The notes under the pieces: model-generated
What the model was told of the DNA's origin: nothing
Databases searched by the model: none
Seen by the model: the letters and a program-made list of their open reading frames with translations, nothing else
Shown: one piece after another, positions 28,747 to 37,416 of the stretch
Position numbering within the stretch: the stretch's first letter is position 1
How the letters are laid out: each line of letters starts with the position of its first letter
Assembly: GCF_023206215.1 (NCBI RefSeq)
Contig: NZ_CP065800.1
Location: 930,001-994,000 of the forward strand
Reading direction: 5' to 3'
DNA: 64,000 nucleotides
Source: Butyrivibrio fibrisolvens
GTDB lineage: Bacteria; Bacillota; Clostridia; Lachnospirales; Lachnospiraceae
Position numbers and translations under genes: made by a program

Positions 28747-30338
28747 ATGAGAAAATATTTAATACGGCATTGGAAGATAAATCTTTTATCAGCATTTTTA
28801 GTTATTATATGTGCGGGCTTTAGTGTAGGAATAAATCTTATTATGGTTGAAGCGATATATCAAATAATAGAGTTTGACCTGACGGGATTTGCCAAATGGA
28901 TGACAATTGATTTGATAGGGTGGGGACTATATGTTTTTGCGGATTGTATTAGAGCATTTTTTCAAAACAAGTCCATCTGTGCTATGAATAATGATTATAG
29001 GATGGATCTTGTTGAGAAATTAAGTAGAAAGAGTTATCAGCTCTATCATGAAAAAGATAGTGGAGAGTATATTTCCTGGTTTACTAACGATGTATCTCAA
29101 ATACAAAGACTGGCATGGGAACCATTTTTTAGTTCCATAAGCTCTGTAGCCAGTATTGTGTTTAGTATCATTGCTCTTTTTACATTTCATTGGTCATTAC
29201 TGATAATATCACTGGCTGCAGCTATAATAATAATGACTGCACCAAAATTGTTTACTAAAAATATGGAGAAGTATGGTAAGGATAATACAATTGTCTTAGA
29301 ACAAAGCACTGATTATATAAAGGATAATTTACTTGGATTCGATGTACTTAGATTTTTTGATAGAATAGAGCTTTTTAAGAATGCTTTTCAAAAAATAAGC
29401 AAAAAAATAGAAAAATCAAACTTTAATTTGAATTACAAAAATGAACTGAGCGGAAACGGGATTGCTTTAGTAAGTATTATATGCCAGATGTTAGTAAATT
29501 TTTATATAGGTTATCTTTCTATAAAAGGTATAATTATACAATCAGCAATCATGGGAGGAGGTAATATTTGCGGAGCAATATATAACAATCTGGGGAATCT
29601 TGGTAAATATAAATTGAGTTTTGCATCTGCTTCCGCCATATTTGAAAAAGCTTTACAAGAAGATGATGATGAAAAAGGGAAAGAAGAGAAAATTGCTGAA
29701 TTGAAGAAAAGCATATCTCTAGAGAATGTCTCATTTAAATATGGTGATGGACCGTTAGTCCTAGATGATATGAATATCAATTTTGAGATAGGCAAAAAGT
29801 ATGCTCTTATCGGCAAATCCGGAAGAGGAAAGACTACTTTATTAAAACTAATCTTAGGATTCTTGAGAGATTATGATGGAAAGATATTTTTTGATCAAAA
29901 GATATAGGAAAATGTAATTCTGAAGAAATTCAGAAACATTTAAGTTACATAGAACAGAATGTATATCTCTTTAATACTACCATTCGAAATAATATAACTC
30001 TATTTGAAGAGTTCCCGGAAGAGGAAATAGATGAAGCTATAAGAATAAGTGCCTTGACTAAAGATATTAGTTCTTTTGAGAATGGATTGGATACAGAAGT
30101 GGGAGAGGCAGGCTGTAATCTGTCGGGAGGCCAGCGTCAAAGAGTTGCAATTGCAAGGGCATTACTTCATAAGCGAAATGTTTTGCTGGTAGACGAAGGA
30201 ACAAGTGCGCTAGATAAGGAAAATGCAGATATTATCGAGAAGAATCTTTTGGCAGAGAAAGAACTGACACTGATTATAGTGAGCCACCATCTATCTGATG
30301 AAAGAAAAAAACAGTTTGACTTAGTATATGAGATATAA
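28747..30338 (+). pseudogene. Peptide ABC exporter, broken by a one-base frameshift near 29897-29900
   Basis: Two frames form one half-transporter of about 530 aa when one A is restored in the A run at 29897-29900: the first ends GKIFFDQ-KI and the second continues K-DIGKCNSEEIQKHLSYIEQ. The membrane domain (1-300) has about six hydrophobic segments; the ATPase has Walker A GKSGRGKTT in the first part and signature NLSGGQRQR plus Walker B VLLVDEGTSALD in the second. There is no N-terminal C39 peptidase, so leader removal needs another protease. The gene starts 4 bases after the maturase stop. As read it would make a truncated, inactive transporter. Confidence 0.82.
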
Positions 30339-30350
30339 GCGTAACTATAA

Positions 30351-30428
30351 CAAATTCAAAGTTCCCCCTTGGGAAATGCATTGATGTGGCCTTAGCAGAC
30401 ACGGCATCTCCCAAGGGGGAATTTGAGT
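30351..30428 (+). terminator. Long inverted repeat after the RiPP exporter gene
   Basis: TTCCCCCTTGGGA (30362-30374) and TCCCAAGGGGGAA (30409-30421) pair perfectly, extended by CAAA/TTTG with one bulge. It is 13 bases after the exporter stop and probably ends the RiPP transcript, although no T run follows. Confidence 0.55.
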
Positions 30429-30431
30429 TAC

Positions 30432-30519
30432 AAGTTTGAAAGTGTTCCACTTTCAAATCCAAATTGGTGTCGCGAGCGCCACCGATTTGAACCATTAGCA
30501 GCTCGCTTTGCTCGCGACA
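30432..30519 (+). repeat. Dispersed triple-hairpin repeat, copy A
   Basis: Contains TTTGAAAGTG/CACTTTCAAA, CAAATTGGTG/CGCCACCGATTTG and GCTCGC/GCTCGCG type hairpins in series. A copy of about the same length lies inverted at 35341-35430. No gene is visible in the remainder of 30339-30689. Confidence 0.7.
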
Positions 30520-30689
30520 TGAGGTTAAAATGAAGAAATGCAGATAATTGCAAAGTTTGGAAGAGTGGAGGCTTAAAGTTAACCAGCTATTCGGAAAAAT
30601 TATCAGAAAATTTGTAGGCTTTATTGAAAATATTCTGCTTTTATGATAGTATTATTTTGACTAAATAGATTAAAAAGGAAGGCATGACG

Positions 30690-31034
30690 ATGGAAGGTAG
30701 CCCGCGCAGAAGAATGGCGAGTATGTCAGTATGGCTCGGAATCACATCTATACTGTTTTATAGCACAGGAGTTATAGCGATCATACTTGGAGGCATAGCA
30801 ATAATACTTGCATTTCTTTCAAGAGGGAATACTAAAAAGCTTTCCCGGCAGGCCATTATCGGATTGATAATAGGTACGATCGGAGTAACAGTTACTTACG
30901 TAACAATAGGACTTATTTTTTATAAGATCCTTTCAGATCCAAGTGTCGTATCTGCGATAAGAGAATATGCACAGACCGGTTCGATAGATGCTTACAACAA
31001 TATGGAGAATGCGATATACAGTATCGTAAGATAG
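30690..31034 (+). CDS. DUF4190-like small membrane protein
   Basis: A 114-aa protein with two long hydrophobic segments (about residues 14-43 and 53-78) separated by a short basic loop (SRGNTKKLSRQA). The layout, with a first segment rich in Ala/Ile/Gly, resembles the DUF4190 family of unknown function. Two ATG codons exist, 30684 and 30690; AAGGAAGG at 30675-30682 stands 7 bases before the second, which I prefer. It stands alone. Confidence 0.65.
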   Translation: MEGSPRRRMASMSVWLGITSILFYSTGVIAIILGGIAIILAFLSRGNTKKLSRQAIIGLIIGTIGVTVTYVTIGLIFYKILSDPSVVSAIREYAQTGSIDAYNNMENAIYSIVR

Positions 31035-31106
31035 TTGTTGTTACTGGTTACGATTATCGGGTTCACAAAGTGACCTTCTGGTAATTCAGTAAGTAAGGAT
31101 TTAGTT

Positions 31107-31607
31107 ATGATGAGAATTGGCGCTATAGGATATGGAAGCGTATATGGATATGGTGGATATAGCGTAGGCGCTGCAGCAGGGGCCGGTGAATCCAAAGCTG
31201 TAGTTAATCCCGGAGAGTCTGATGTTAAGTCGGCCGGAAGGAAGTCTTCTCCTGCAGAGTGTGAGACTTGTCAGAACCGCAAATATCAGGACGGATCTGA
31301 TGAGATGGTTTCGTTCAAGACAGCTCAGCACATGAGCCCTGCAGAAGCAGGTTCCAGAGTACGGGCGCATGAACAGGAACATGTATCTAATGCTTATGCC
31401 AAGGCAGCCCAGAAAGGCGGCAAGGTACTTCAGGCATCAGTGAGTATCCATACAGCTATATGTCCGGAATGTGGAAGGACATATGTATCCGGCGGTACTA
31501 CTACTTCTCAGATCAAATATGGCGGCGAAGATAATCCTTATCAGAAACAGCGTAAGGCTTTGGATGCAGGATTGCTTGCCGGAATGAATGCGGATTATTC
31601 TGTATAG
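31107..31607 (+). CDS. SprA-like putative metalloprotease (HExxH)
   Basis: A 166-aa protein without membrane segments. The N-terminus is Gly/Tyr/Ser-rich (GYGSVYGYGGYSVG). Near residue 90-97 it has RVRAHEQEHVSNAYAKA, an HExxH zinc-protease motif, flanked by two CxxC pairs (CETCQNRKY and CPECGRTY). This resembles a small family annotated as SprA-related or putative metalloprotease, found in many bacteria and not biochemically defined. AGTAAGGA lies upstream. It is monocistronic. The Cys pairs could bind a second metal. Confidence 0.65.
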   Translation: MMRIGAIGYGSVYGYGGYSVGAAAGAGESKAVVNPGESDVKSAGRKSSPAECETCQNRKYQDGSDEMVSFKTAQHMSPAEAGSRVRAHEQEHVSNAYAKAAQKGGKVLQASVSIHTAICPECGRTYVSGGTTTSQIKYGGEDNPYQKQRKALDAGLLAGMNADYSV

Positions 31608-31734
31608 CATATGTTCCTGAATATAAAATCTGATAGTCATAACTTTTAGTTCAATGAATAAGTTCTATGAATATTGGAAAGCGTTTAATATTTTTGAGCT
31701 AATAATTATCATAAAACAAGGATAACTATATAAA

Positions 31735-32418
31735 ATGGCTAAAACATCAGGTGTTTCTACTTCTATGATCAAGGCGACTGCCAGAGAGAGGCTCCTTGGT
31801 AACTATGGCACTATAATTGCCGCAAGCATTGTGGTCAACATCATCTATTTTGTTAGTATGCTGACCATACTGCAGATAACAAATATATTTATATCGCTTA
31901 CAACGCAGATCATTGTTGATCTGCTTTTTGGCGTCTTCATATCAGGTCGGTGCTATATGCTTATGAATCTTGCATATGGCCAGCCTGTAACTTTTGGAGA
32001 TCTCTTCTTTGGATTTAAACAAAATCCTGACAAGGCAATCCTTATACAGCTGATCTATACTATAGCATCTCTTATTCTTCAGATACCACAGTTTCTGCAT
32101 GTAGCAGGACTTATACCGATTACATGGATGGCTATAGGAACTCTGGTACTGCTGATTCCATATATCATCTTTGCTGTTGCTATGTCACAGACTTTTTTCC
32201 TGTTGCAGGATTTCCCGGACAATTCGGTAAGGCAGCTTGTCAGAAAGAGTATATCTGTGATGCGCCATAACTATATTAAATATATAGGTTTTGTACTAAG
32301 CTTTGTGCCGATGATGTTTATAGGCGTCATTACATTTTTTATACCGCTATTGTGGGTAGAAGCTTATTTTAATGCCAGCAGGGCGATGTTTTATAAAGAA
32401 ATAATATCGCAGAGATAG
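31735..32418 (+). CDS. DUF975-family membrane protein
   Basis: A 227-aa integral membrane protein. The N-terminus MIKATARERLLGNYGTIIAAS matches the DUF975 opening (small basic helix followed by the first membrane segment). About five hydrophobic segments follow, with a late amphipathic region near RQLVRKSISVMRHNYIKYIGF that is also typical of the family. Function is unknown. AAGGATAAC precedes the ATG. Confidence 0.75.
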   Translation: MAKTSGVSTSMIKATARERLLGNYGTIIAASIVVNIIYFVSMLTILQITNIFISLTTQIIVDLLFGVFISGRCYMLMNLAYGQPVTFGDLFFGFKQNPDKAILIQLIYTIASLILQIPQFLHVAGLIPITWMAIGTLVLLIPYIIFAVAMSQTFFLLQDFPDNSVRQLVRKSISVMRHNYIKYIGFVLSFVPMMFIGVITFFIPLLWVEAYFNASRAMFYKEIISQR

Positions 32419-32477
32419 AGGGCGTTATTATCTTTTTGCTCCCTATAAAAAGGACAGGAACATACTAAAACTATAAT

Positions 32478-32506
32478 AAGGGGATAAGTCTAAGGGCAAT
32501 CCCCTT
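32478..32506 (+). other. Hairpin in the leader of the GH2 gene
   Basis: AAGGGGAT and ATCCCCTT pair over a 13-base loop, directly after a TATAAT box (32472-32477) and before the ribosome binding site of the GH2 gene. It may stabilise the mRNA 5' end. Confidence 0.35.
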
Positions 32507-32530
32507 CTACTTCCTTGGAGGAACCTTTCA

Positions 32531-34498
32531 ATGGATCTTACAGATATCACTCGCAGTATGGTGCGAAGCAAGGAACCTGTAGCTTTAAAGCAGCTTGATA
32601 CTCCATGGACAGACAAGGCGCTTACAAGTAAGTGCCCTAAATCAGAATATCCAAGACCCCAGTTCGTGAGGGATAGTTATATATCTCTTAACGGAATCTG
32701 GGGTTTTTGTGTTACTGATTCGCCTTCGATTCCACGGAAGAAGGATATATGCGGGAGTATAAGAGTGCCTTTTTCTCCGGAGAGTATGCTTTCGAAAGTT
32801 GATATTACGGCTGGCAGCAGGAAGACTCTCCTTCCGCATGTCCTAAAGCCGGGCGAGTATCTCTGGTATTACAGGAAGGTTGACGTTGTGGGAAGGCCTG
32901 ATGCTTCGTCCCGTCTTCTCCTTCACTTTGGAGCAGTGGATCAGGTGTGTGATGTCTATATAAACGGACACAGCGTGGCACATCATGAGGGAGGGTATCT
33001 TCCCTTTACTATTGATGTAACAAGATATTCCCAAAAAGACTACTTTGATCTTAAAGTATGCGTTACAGATGTAACTGACACGTCCTGGCTTTCAAGAGGC
33101 AAACAGACGCTAAATAGAGGCGGTATGTTCTACTCTGCCCAGAGCGGGATATGGCAGAGCGTGTGGATGGAGTGGGTGCCTGATACGGCTATCCTCAAGG
33201 TGGTTGCAGAGCCTTCCAAGGATCTTTCTTTTGTGAAAATAAGGCTGACGGTGACAAAGCCATGTGATGTGATCATAAGGCAGATTCCGGATAGTAGGAT
33301 AGGACAAAAGGATGATATAGGGGGTGAAGAATCGGAGTTATTTGAAAAGATGATAACAGCAGATAAATTCCACCCCTGTGATCCTCTTGAAGCGCAGACC
33401 GATCATCCTATACCGTCATCAGATACTATCCCAATGGATACCTTGTATGCGTATACAACTAAGGTCGGAATACTGATAGAGGATGCAAAACTCTGGACAC
33501 CGGAGAATCCATATCTATATCATATAGAGATAATTGCAAGAGACGAAGAAGGCAGTACAGACAAGGTTAAGTCCTATTTTGGTATGAGGACCTATACCAT
33601 GGAGCAGGATGCCAAGAGGCATATGAGATTCTGCCTGAATCATAAGCCTTATTTTATAAAAGGAGTCCTGGATCAGGGCTACTGGCCTGATGGTCTTATG
33701 ACTGCGCCTTGCGACGCTGCACTTATCTATGATATCAAGACTATGAAGAAACTTGGATTCAACACGCTTCGTAAGCATATCAAGATAGAGGAATCAAGAT
33801 ATTATTATCATTGCGACAGACTTGGCATGCTGGTAGTTCAGGATATGGTCAGCGGCGGATCAACTTATGACAAGCCACTTGTAACGTATCTGCCCAATCT
33901 TTTTCCAAATATAATGCAGACACTGGATGACTCGGCCAAGAGTTACAAGTTCCTTGCAAGATCGGATGCGGCAGGAAGACAGGCCTTTGTGGCAGAGATG
34001 CGCAGCACGGCTTCCTATCTTAAGAACTGCACATCTATAGCTATATGGACTATCTTCAATGAAGGCTGGGGGCAGTTTGATGCTGCGACGCTTCCGGGTA
34101 TCCTTAAGTTCATTGATAATACAAGGCCTATAGATGCGGCCAGTGGCTGGTTCGATCAAGGGTCAGGAGATTTCAACAGCATACATAACTATTTCAGGAA
34201 GCCTTCTGTTCCGGTTGATAAGCATAAAAGAGCATGTTTTCTTTCAGAGTGCGGCGGCCTTACCTACTATATGGAGGGACACTGCGCCAGCAGGAAAACC
34301 TACGGCTATGCGACCTATAAGAGCAGGAAGAAGATGAATGAAGACTATGGGCAGTTCATCCATTACGAGATACTGCCTCTTGAAACAAAAGGACTGTGCG
34401 GATTCATCTATACGCAGGTAAGTGATGTAGAGGATGAAGTCAACGGTATCCTGACTTATGATAGAAAAGTAGTGAAGATCAGGACGAAGATATGGTAA
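32531..34498 (+). CDS. Glycoside hydrolase family 2 enzyme
   Basis: A 655-aa cytoplasmic enzyme (no signal peptide). The order is a galactose-binding-like sandwich (about 45-200, with SLNGIWGF and VYINGHSVAHHEGGYLPFTIDVT), an Ig-like domain, and a TIM barrel (about 350-650). The acid/base Glu is in SIAIWTIFNEGWGQFD and the nucleophile Glu in CFLSECGG. The family includes beta-galactosidases, glucuronidases and mannosidases; the substrate cannot be decided here. TTGGAGGAACC precedes the ATG. It probably acts on imported plant-derived oligosaccharides. Confidence 0.88.
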   Translation: MDLTDITRSMVRSKEPVALKQLDTPWTDKALTSKCPKSEYPRPQFVRDSYISLNGIWGFCVTDSPSIPRKKDICGSIRVPFSPESMLSKVDITAGSRKTLLPHVLKPGEYLWYYRKVDVVGRPDASSRLLLHFGAVDQVCDVYINGHSVAHHEGGYLPFTIDVTRYSQKDYFDLKVCVTDVTDTSWLSRGKQTLNRGGMFYSAQSGIWQSVWMEWVPDTAILKVVAEPSKDLSFVKIRLTVTKPCDVIIRQIPDSRIGQKDDIGGEESELFEKMITADKFHPCDPLEAQTDHPIPSSDTIPMDTLYAYTTKVGILIEDAKLWTPENPYLYHIEIIARDEEGSTDKVKSYFGMRTYTMEQDAKRHMRFCLNHKPYFIKGVLDQGYWPDGLMTAPCDAALIYDIKTMKKLGFNTLRKHIKIEESRYYYHCDRLGMLVVQDMVSGGSTYDKPLVTYLPNLFPNIMQTLDDSAKSYKFLARSDAAGRQAFVAEMRSTASYLKNCTSIAIWTIFNEGWGQFDAATLPGILKFIDNTRPIDAASGWFDQGSGDFNSIHNYFRKPSVPVDKHKRACFLSECGGLTYYMEGHCASRKTYGYATYKSRKKMNEDYGQFIHYEILPLETKGLCGFIYTQVSDVEDEVNGILTYDRKVVKIRTKIW

Positions 34499-34657
34499 TG
34501 TGATGACCTGTAGATAGAACTTTCATTTGCGTTTAGGTGATATTACTGTTAATAATAATATTTGGAGCAGGTTCCTGGCTCATTTGGGGGCAGATTACTT
34601 GTTTATGTATTAATATATAGAATACTGATCAGAGCTTAATTGGTGGAGGATGATCAC

Positions 34658-35290
34658 ATGTTAAAAAAGAGAATAGTAATGTCAGTACTTGGCGTACTGA
34701 TATGCGGGTTTTCTGTAGGTATATTCAAGCTTGCGGCATTTGGAGTAGACCCATTTCAGGCCTTTATGAGCGGCATAGATCACATGATCCCGATTGATTT
34801 TGGTACGTTATATGTGATCGTCAACGCTATACTGCTTACGTTTAGTCTGGTGTTCAACAGAAAGAAGATAGGTATTGCGACCTTTATCAATCTGTTTCTT
34901 TTGGGATATGTTACGCAGTTTAGTTATGAAACGCTTCAGAATATTTTCCCTGATCCGTCTATACCGGTAAGGGCAGCAGCTCTTATTATCGGCATAGTAG
35001 TAATATGCTTTGGCTCAGCTTTTTATATGACAGCGGATCTGGGCGTATCTACTTACGACGCTGTTGCTATTATCATGGCAGATACATGGCACATGGGCAA
35101 GTTCAAGTACCTTAGGATCATAACAGATGTTGTATGTGTGGTTCTTGGAGTAGTGCTCTTTATCATGAGCGGCGGCATGGCTAAGGATATACCGACATTT
35201 GCGGGAATAGGAACTATAATAACAGCATTTTTCATGGGACCTTTAATTGAATTTTTTAATGAACATGTAGCAAGGCCTATATTAAAATAA
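34658..35290 (+). CDS. YczE/YitT-like membrane protein
   Basis: A 210-aa protein with five to six hydrophobic segments. The first part, VLICGFSVGIFKLAAFGVDPFQAF, matches the YczE/YyaS opening and the STYDAVAIIMAD motif recurs in the family. Function is unknown. ATG 34658 is preferred to the upstream GTG because GGAGGA stands 8 bases before it. A terminator follows immediately. Confidence 0.78.
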   Translation: MLKKRIVMSVLGVLICGFSVGIFKLAAFGVDPFQAFMSGIDHMIPIDFGTLYVIVNAILLTFSLVFNRKKIGIATFINLFLLGYVTQFSYETLQNIFPDPSIPVRAAALIIGIVVICFGSAFYMTADLGVSTYDAVAIIMADTWHMGKFKYLRIITDVVCVVLGVVLFIMSGGMAKDIPTFAGIGTIITAFFMGPLIEFFNEHVARPILK

Positions 35291-35336
35291 TAAACCACCT
35301 GAGGCGTACCAGAGCGTCCCAGGTGGTTTATTTTTA
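35291..35336 (+). terminator. Terminator after the YczE-like gene
   Basis: TAAACCACCTG pairs with CAGGTGGTTTA and is followed by TTTTT. Confidence 0.85.
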
Positions 35337-35340
35337 ATCT

Positions 35341-35430
35341 CTTGCCACGAGCAAAGCAAGTGGCTAATGGTTCAAATTGGTGGAGCTAAAGGCACCAATT
35401 TGGTTTTGAAAGTGGAACACTTCCAAACTT
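35341..35430 (-). repeat. Dispersed triple-hairpin repeat, copy B
   Basis: Read on the minus strand it follows copy A (30432-30519) almost base for base: AAGTTTGGAAGTGTTCCACT, then CAAATTGGTG and ATTTGAACCATTAGC, then TTGCTTTGCTCG. The left part overlaps no gene. Confidence 0.7.
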
Positions 35431-37021
35431 ACTCTTCTTCCAAAATCTCATCTCCGATCACGATATATCTATGACTATCATGATCGTAAAATCCTACCAG
35501 ATGATCTTCTCCGGTTACGTATGTTAACATATGACAGTAATCGCAGACAGTTTCATTATCATAAGAATTAGTTCCAACGCTGCATAAGTACTTATCTTCT
35601 TTGACATAGAAGCATCTATCTGATAATGAATCATACATTAGATCAAGGTTGATTTTTGAGCCCTGATCAGCCACCATAATAGCATCTTTGTCCTTTTCCA
35701 GATAGTAAACATCATTATCCAAAATGAACCATATCTTATCCAGCGTCTTGTTTGTGGCAAAGTCAATTGATATTTCGTCGGTGTGGTATAGTACGCTGCG
35801 AGTAACTTCTTTTCCATCATAGGTGAACTTTACCAGATCACCATCTGATGATCCAATGCAGACAGGTCCTTCAGCAGTAATTGCCATTTGAAAATATTTG
35901 GCCTTTTCATCATCCTTGGTAAGGCAGATGATCTTGGGGGTATTACCTGAAAAAGCATAGCAATCATCGAATGAATGCATCATCATAGCATCAGAAAAGA
36001 AGTCTGTATCAAGTATATAATGATCTGAAAAAAACGATATGGGCATTTTTTTGCCACCTGCTATATCGAACTTGAGATCTTCAGTATCTTCGGTCAATAT
36101 TGTAGGCTCGCTATCTCCGGCTTTATAATATTTCACTCCATCATTATCCATGTACATTATCTGATCGCAGGATTTGGTAAAATATGACTCAAGCAAAAAT
36201 TTCTCGCTAAGTTTTATCTCCTGTTCGTGATCAATACATTTAAAGCAGTCTTTAGAGCTGCTGTATTCGTTGAAATATATCATGGTCGCATCATTTGAAA
36301 CTGCTACGACACTTGGAGAATTTTCGGTTATGTATGTCTTTTTTTCAATATCTATTCCGGCAGTGCATATTCTGTCAGTACCTGTATGATCATAAAATGC
36401 AACTACACGTCCATTTGGAGAAATACAGGCTCCTATGATATTCCCTTTAGCTAGAGGTTCTGTAGTCTGATTCCATATATCATAAATGAATAATTCCTGA
36501 TTGGGAGTTCCAACTTCTCCTTTAATACAGTAACAGTATCCGCCATCAAAGCATATCCCTGCCTCAGAAACATCAGATGCAATCTCTGTTACATTAAGCT
36601 CTGCGTCAATGTAATAACATACATTGTCATATACAAGAACGGCCTCAGAAGCATCAGCATTAACGGTCATATCAAGATAGTATCTCTCGCCATCATGGAA
36701 ATCTTTTAGAATTTTGCCATCGGAGTTATAGATGTACTGATCAACCTGAGAGATTGTAGGACCGGAATAGTTTGCTGTTCGGCGACTATCTTCATTATTT
36801 GTGTGAATTTTTGATTCATCATCATTGCTACCAGACTTGACTTCAATATCAGTGTTACCAGATTTGATTTCAAGATTAGCGGTATCGACGCTACTGCTAT
36901 CTGATAATGATGGCGATCCATTTTTGATAAGTTTCCCTAAAGAAAAGACTGACAATGCGCCTATAATAAAGACAATTGCGCTTATAAATCCAACTAGAAG
37001 ATTCGTTCTTTTTTTGTTCAT
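35429..37021 (-). CDS. Membrane-anchored protein with propeller-like extracellular domain
   Basis: A 530-aa protein. Residues 8-30 are an N-terminal membrane anchor (MNKKRTNLLVGFIS...). Residues 35-85 are Ser/Asp/Asn-rich linker. The rest has many short beta-strand repeats of the form DG-x-x-Y-Y-x-x-V-x-x-Y (VLVYDNVCYYIDAEL, CFDGGYCYCIKGE), suggesting a beta propeller or TolB-like fold outside the cell. No enzyme motif is seen and I do not recognise a named family. AAAGG stands before the ATG. It is monocistronic. Confidence 0.65.
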   Translation of the reverse strand: MNKKRTNLLVGFISAIVFIIGALSVFSLGKLIKNGSPSLSDSSSVDTANLEIKSGNTDIEVKSGSNDDESKIHTNNEDSRRTANYSGPTISQVDQYIYNSDGKILKDFHDGERYYLDMTVNADASEAVLVYDNVCYYIDAELNVTEIASDVSEAGICFDGGYCYCIKGEVGTPNQELFIYDIWNQTTEPLAKGNIIGACISPNGRVVAFYDHTGTDRICTAGIDIEKKTYITENSPSVVAVSNDATMIYFNEYSSSKDCFKCIDHEQEIKLSEKFLLESYFTKSCDQIMYMDNDGVKYYKAGDSEPTILTEDTEDLKFDIAGGKKMPISFFSDHYILDTDFFSDAMMMHSFDDCYAFSGNTPKIICLTKDDEKAKYFQMAITAEGPVCIGSSDGDLVKFTYDGKEVTRSVLYHTDEISIDFATNKTLDKIWFILDNDVYYLEKDKDAIMVADQGSKINLDLMYDSLSDRCFYVKEDKYLCSVGTNSYDNETVCDYCHMLTYVTGEDHLVGFYDHDSHRYIVIGDEILEEE

Positions 37022-37184
37022 ATAAAAAACCTTTCAATAATGGCTGACAATAACTGCGATAATAAATAGTCCCGATATTATAGGATGTATAATGGGAATG
37101 CATACCTACCACTATCATAAATGCATTCCTGGTGATTGAACAGAACTATATTGCAAATTAACTTATAAAAATGCATTTTGGGTG

Positions 37185-37211
37185 TTGACATGAGGAATAA
37201 AAGATTATAAA
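37185..37211 (+). promoter_or_regulatory. Promoter of the tRNA-Leu gene
   Basis: TTGACA (37185-37190) and TATAAA (37206-37211) with a 15-base spacer; the start would fall a few bases before the tRNA. Upstream, GGAATGCAT/ATGCATTCC (37095-37127) is a further hairpin. Confidence 0.55.
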
Positions 37212-37224
37212 ATAGCATTTGCTT

Positions 37225-37308
37225 GCGGAAGTGTCGGAATTGGCAGACGAGCAAGACTAAGGATCTTGTGATGGTTACATCGTGAGGGTTCAAGTCCCTT
37301 CTTCCGCA
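37225..37308 (+). tRNA. tRNA-Leu (anticodon AAG)
   Basis: Acceptor arms GCGGAAG and CTTCCGC pair fully with discriminator A. The anticodon stem CAAGA/TCTTG encloses loop CTAAGGA, so the anticodon is AAG and reads CUU. The T arm is AGGGTTCAAGTCCCT. The extended variable arm (TGATGGTTACATCG) is the class II form expected of tRNA-Leu. The CCA end is not encoded. Confidence 0.93.
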
Positions 37309-37315
37309 CGAGTTT

Positions 37316-37362
37316 AGAAAGCCCAGAAATGTTGAGAAATCAACATTTCTGGGCTTTCTTTT
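37316..37362 (+). terminator. Terminator after tRNA-Leu
   Basis: AGAAAGCCCAGAAATGTTGA pairs perfectly with its complement over GAAA, followed by TTTTT. Confidence 0.92.
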
Positions 37363-37416
37363 TGTGGAAATCCAGTAAAGGAACCTGAACTTTGAAAGAT
37401 GCTGGCTACCGGAACA

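Noticed and set aside
30054..30338. Separate small ATPase gene starting at TTG 30054
   Set aside because: The frame continues upstream without a start and joins the exporter's ATPase domain after one-base correction, so it is the second half of that gene.
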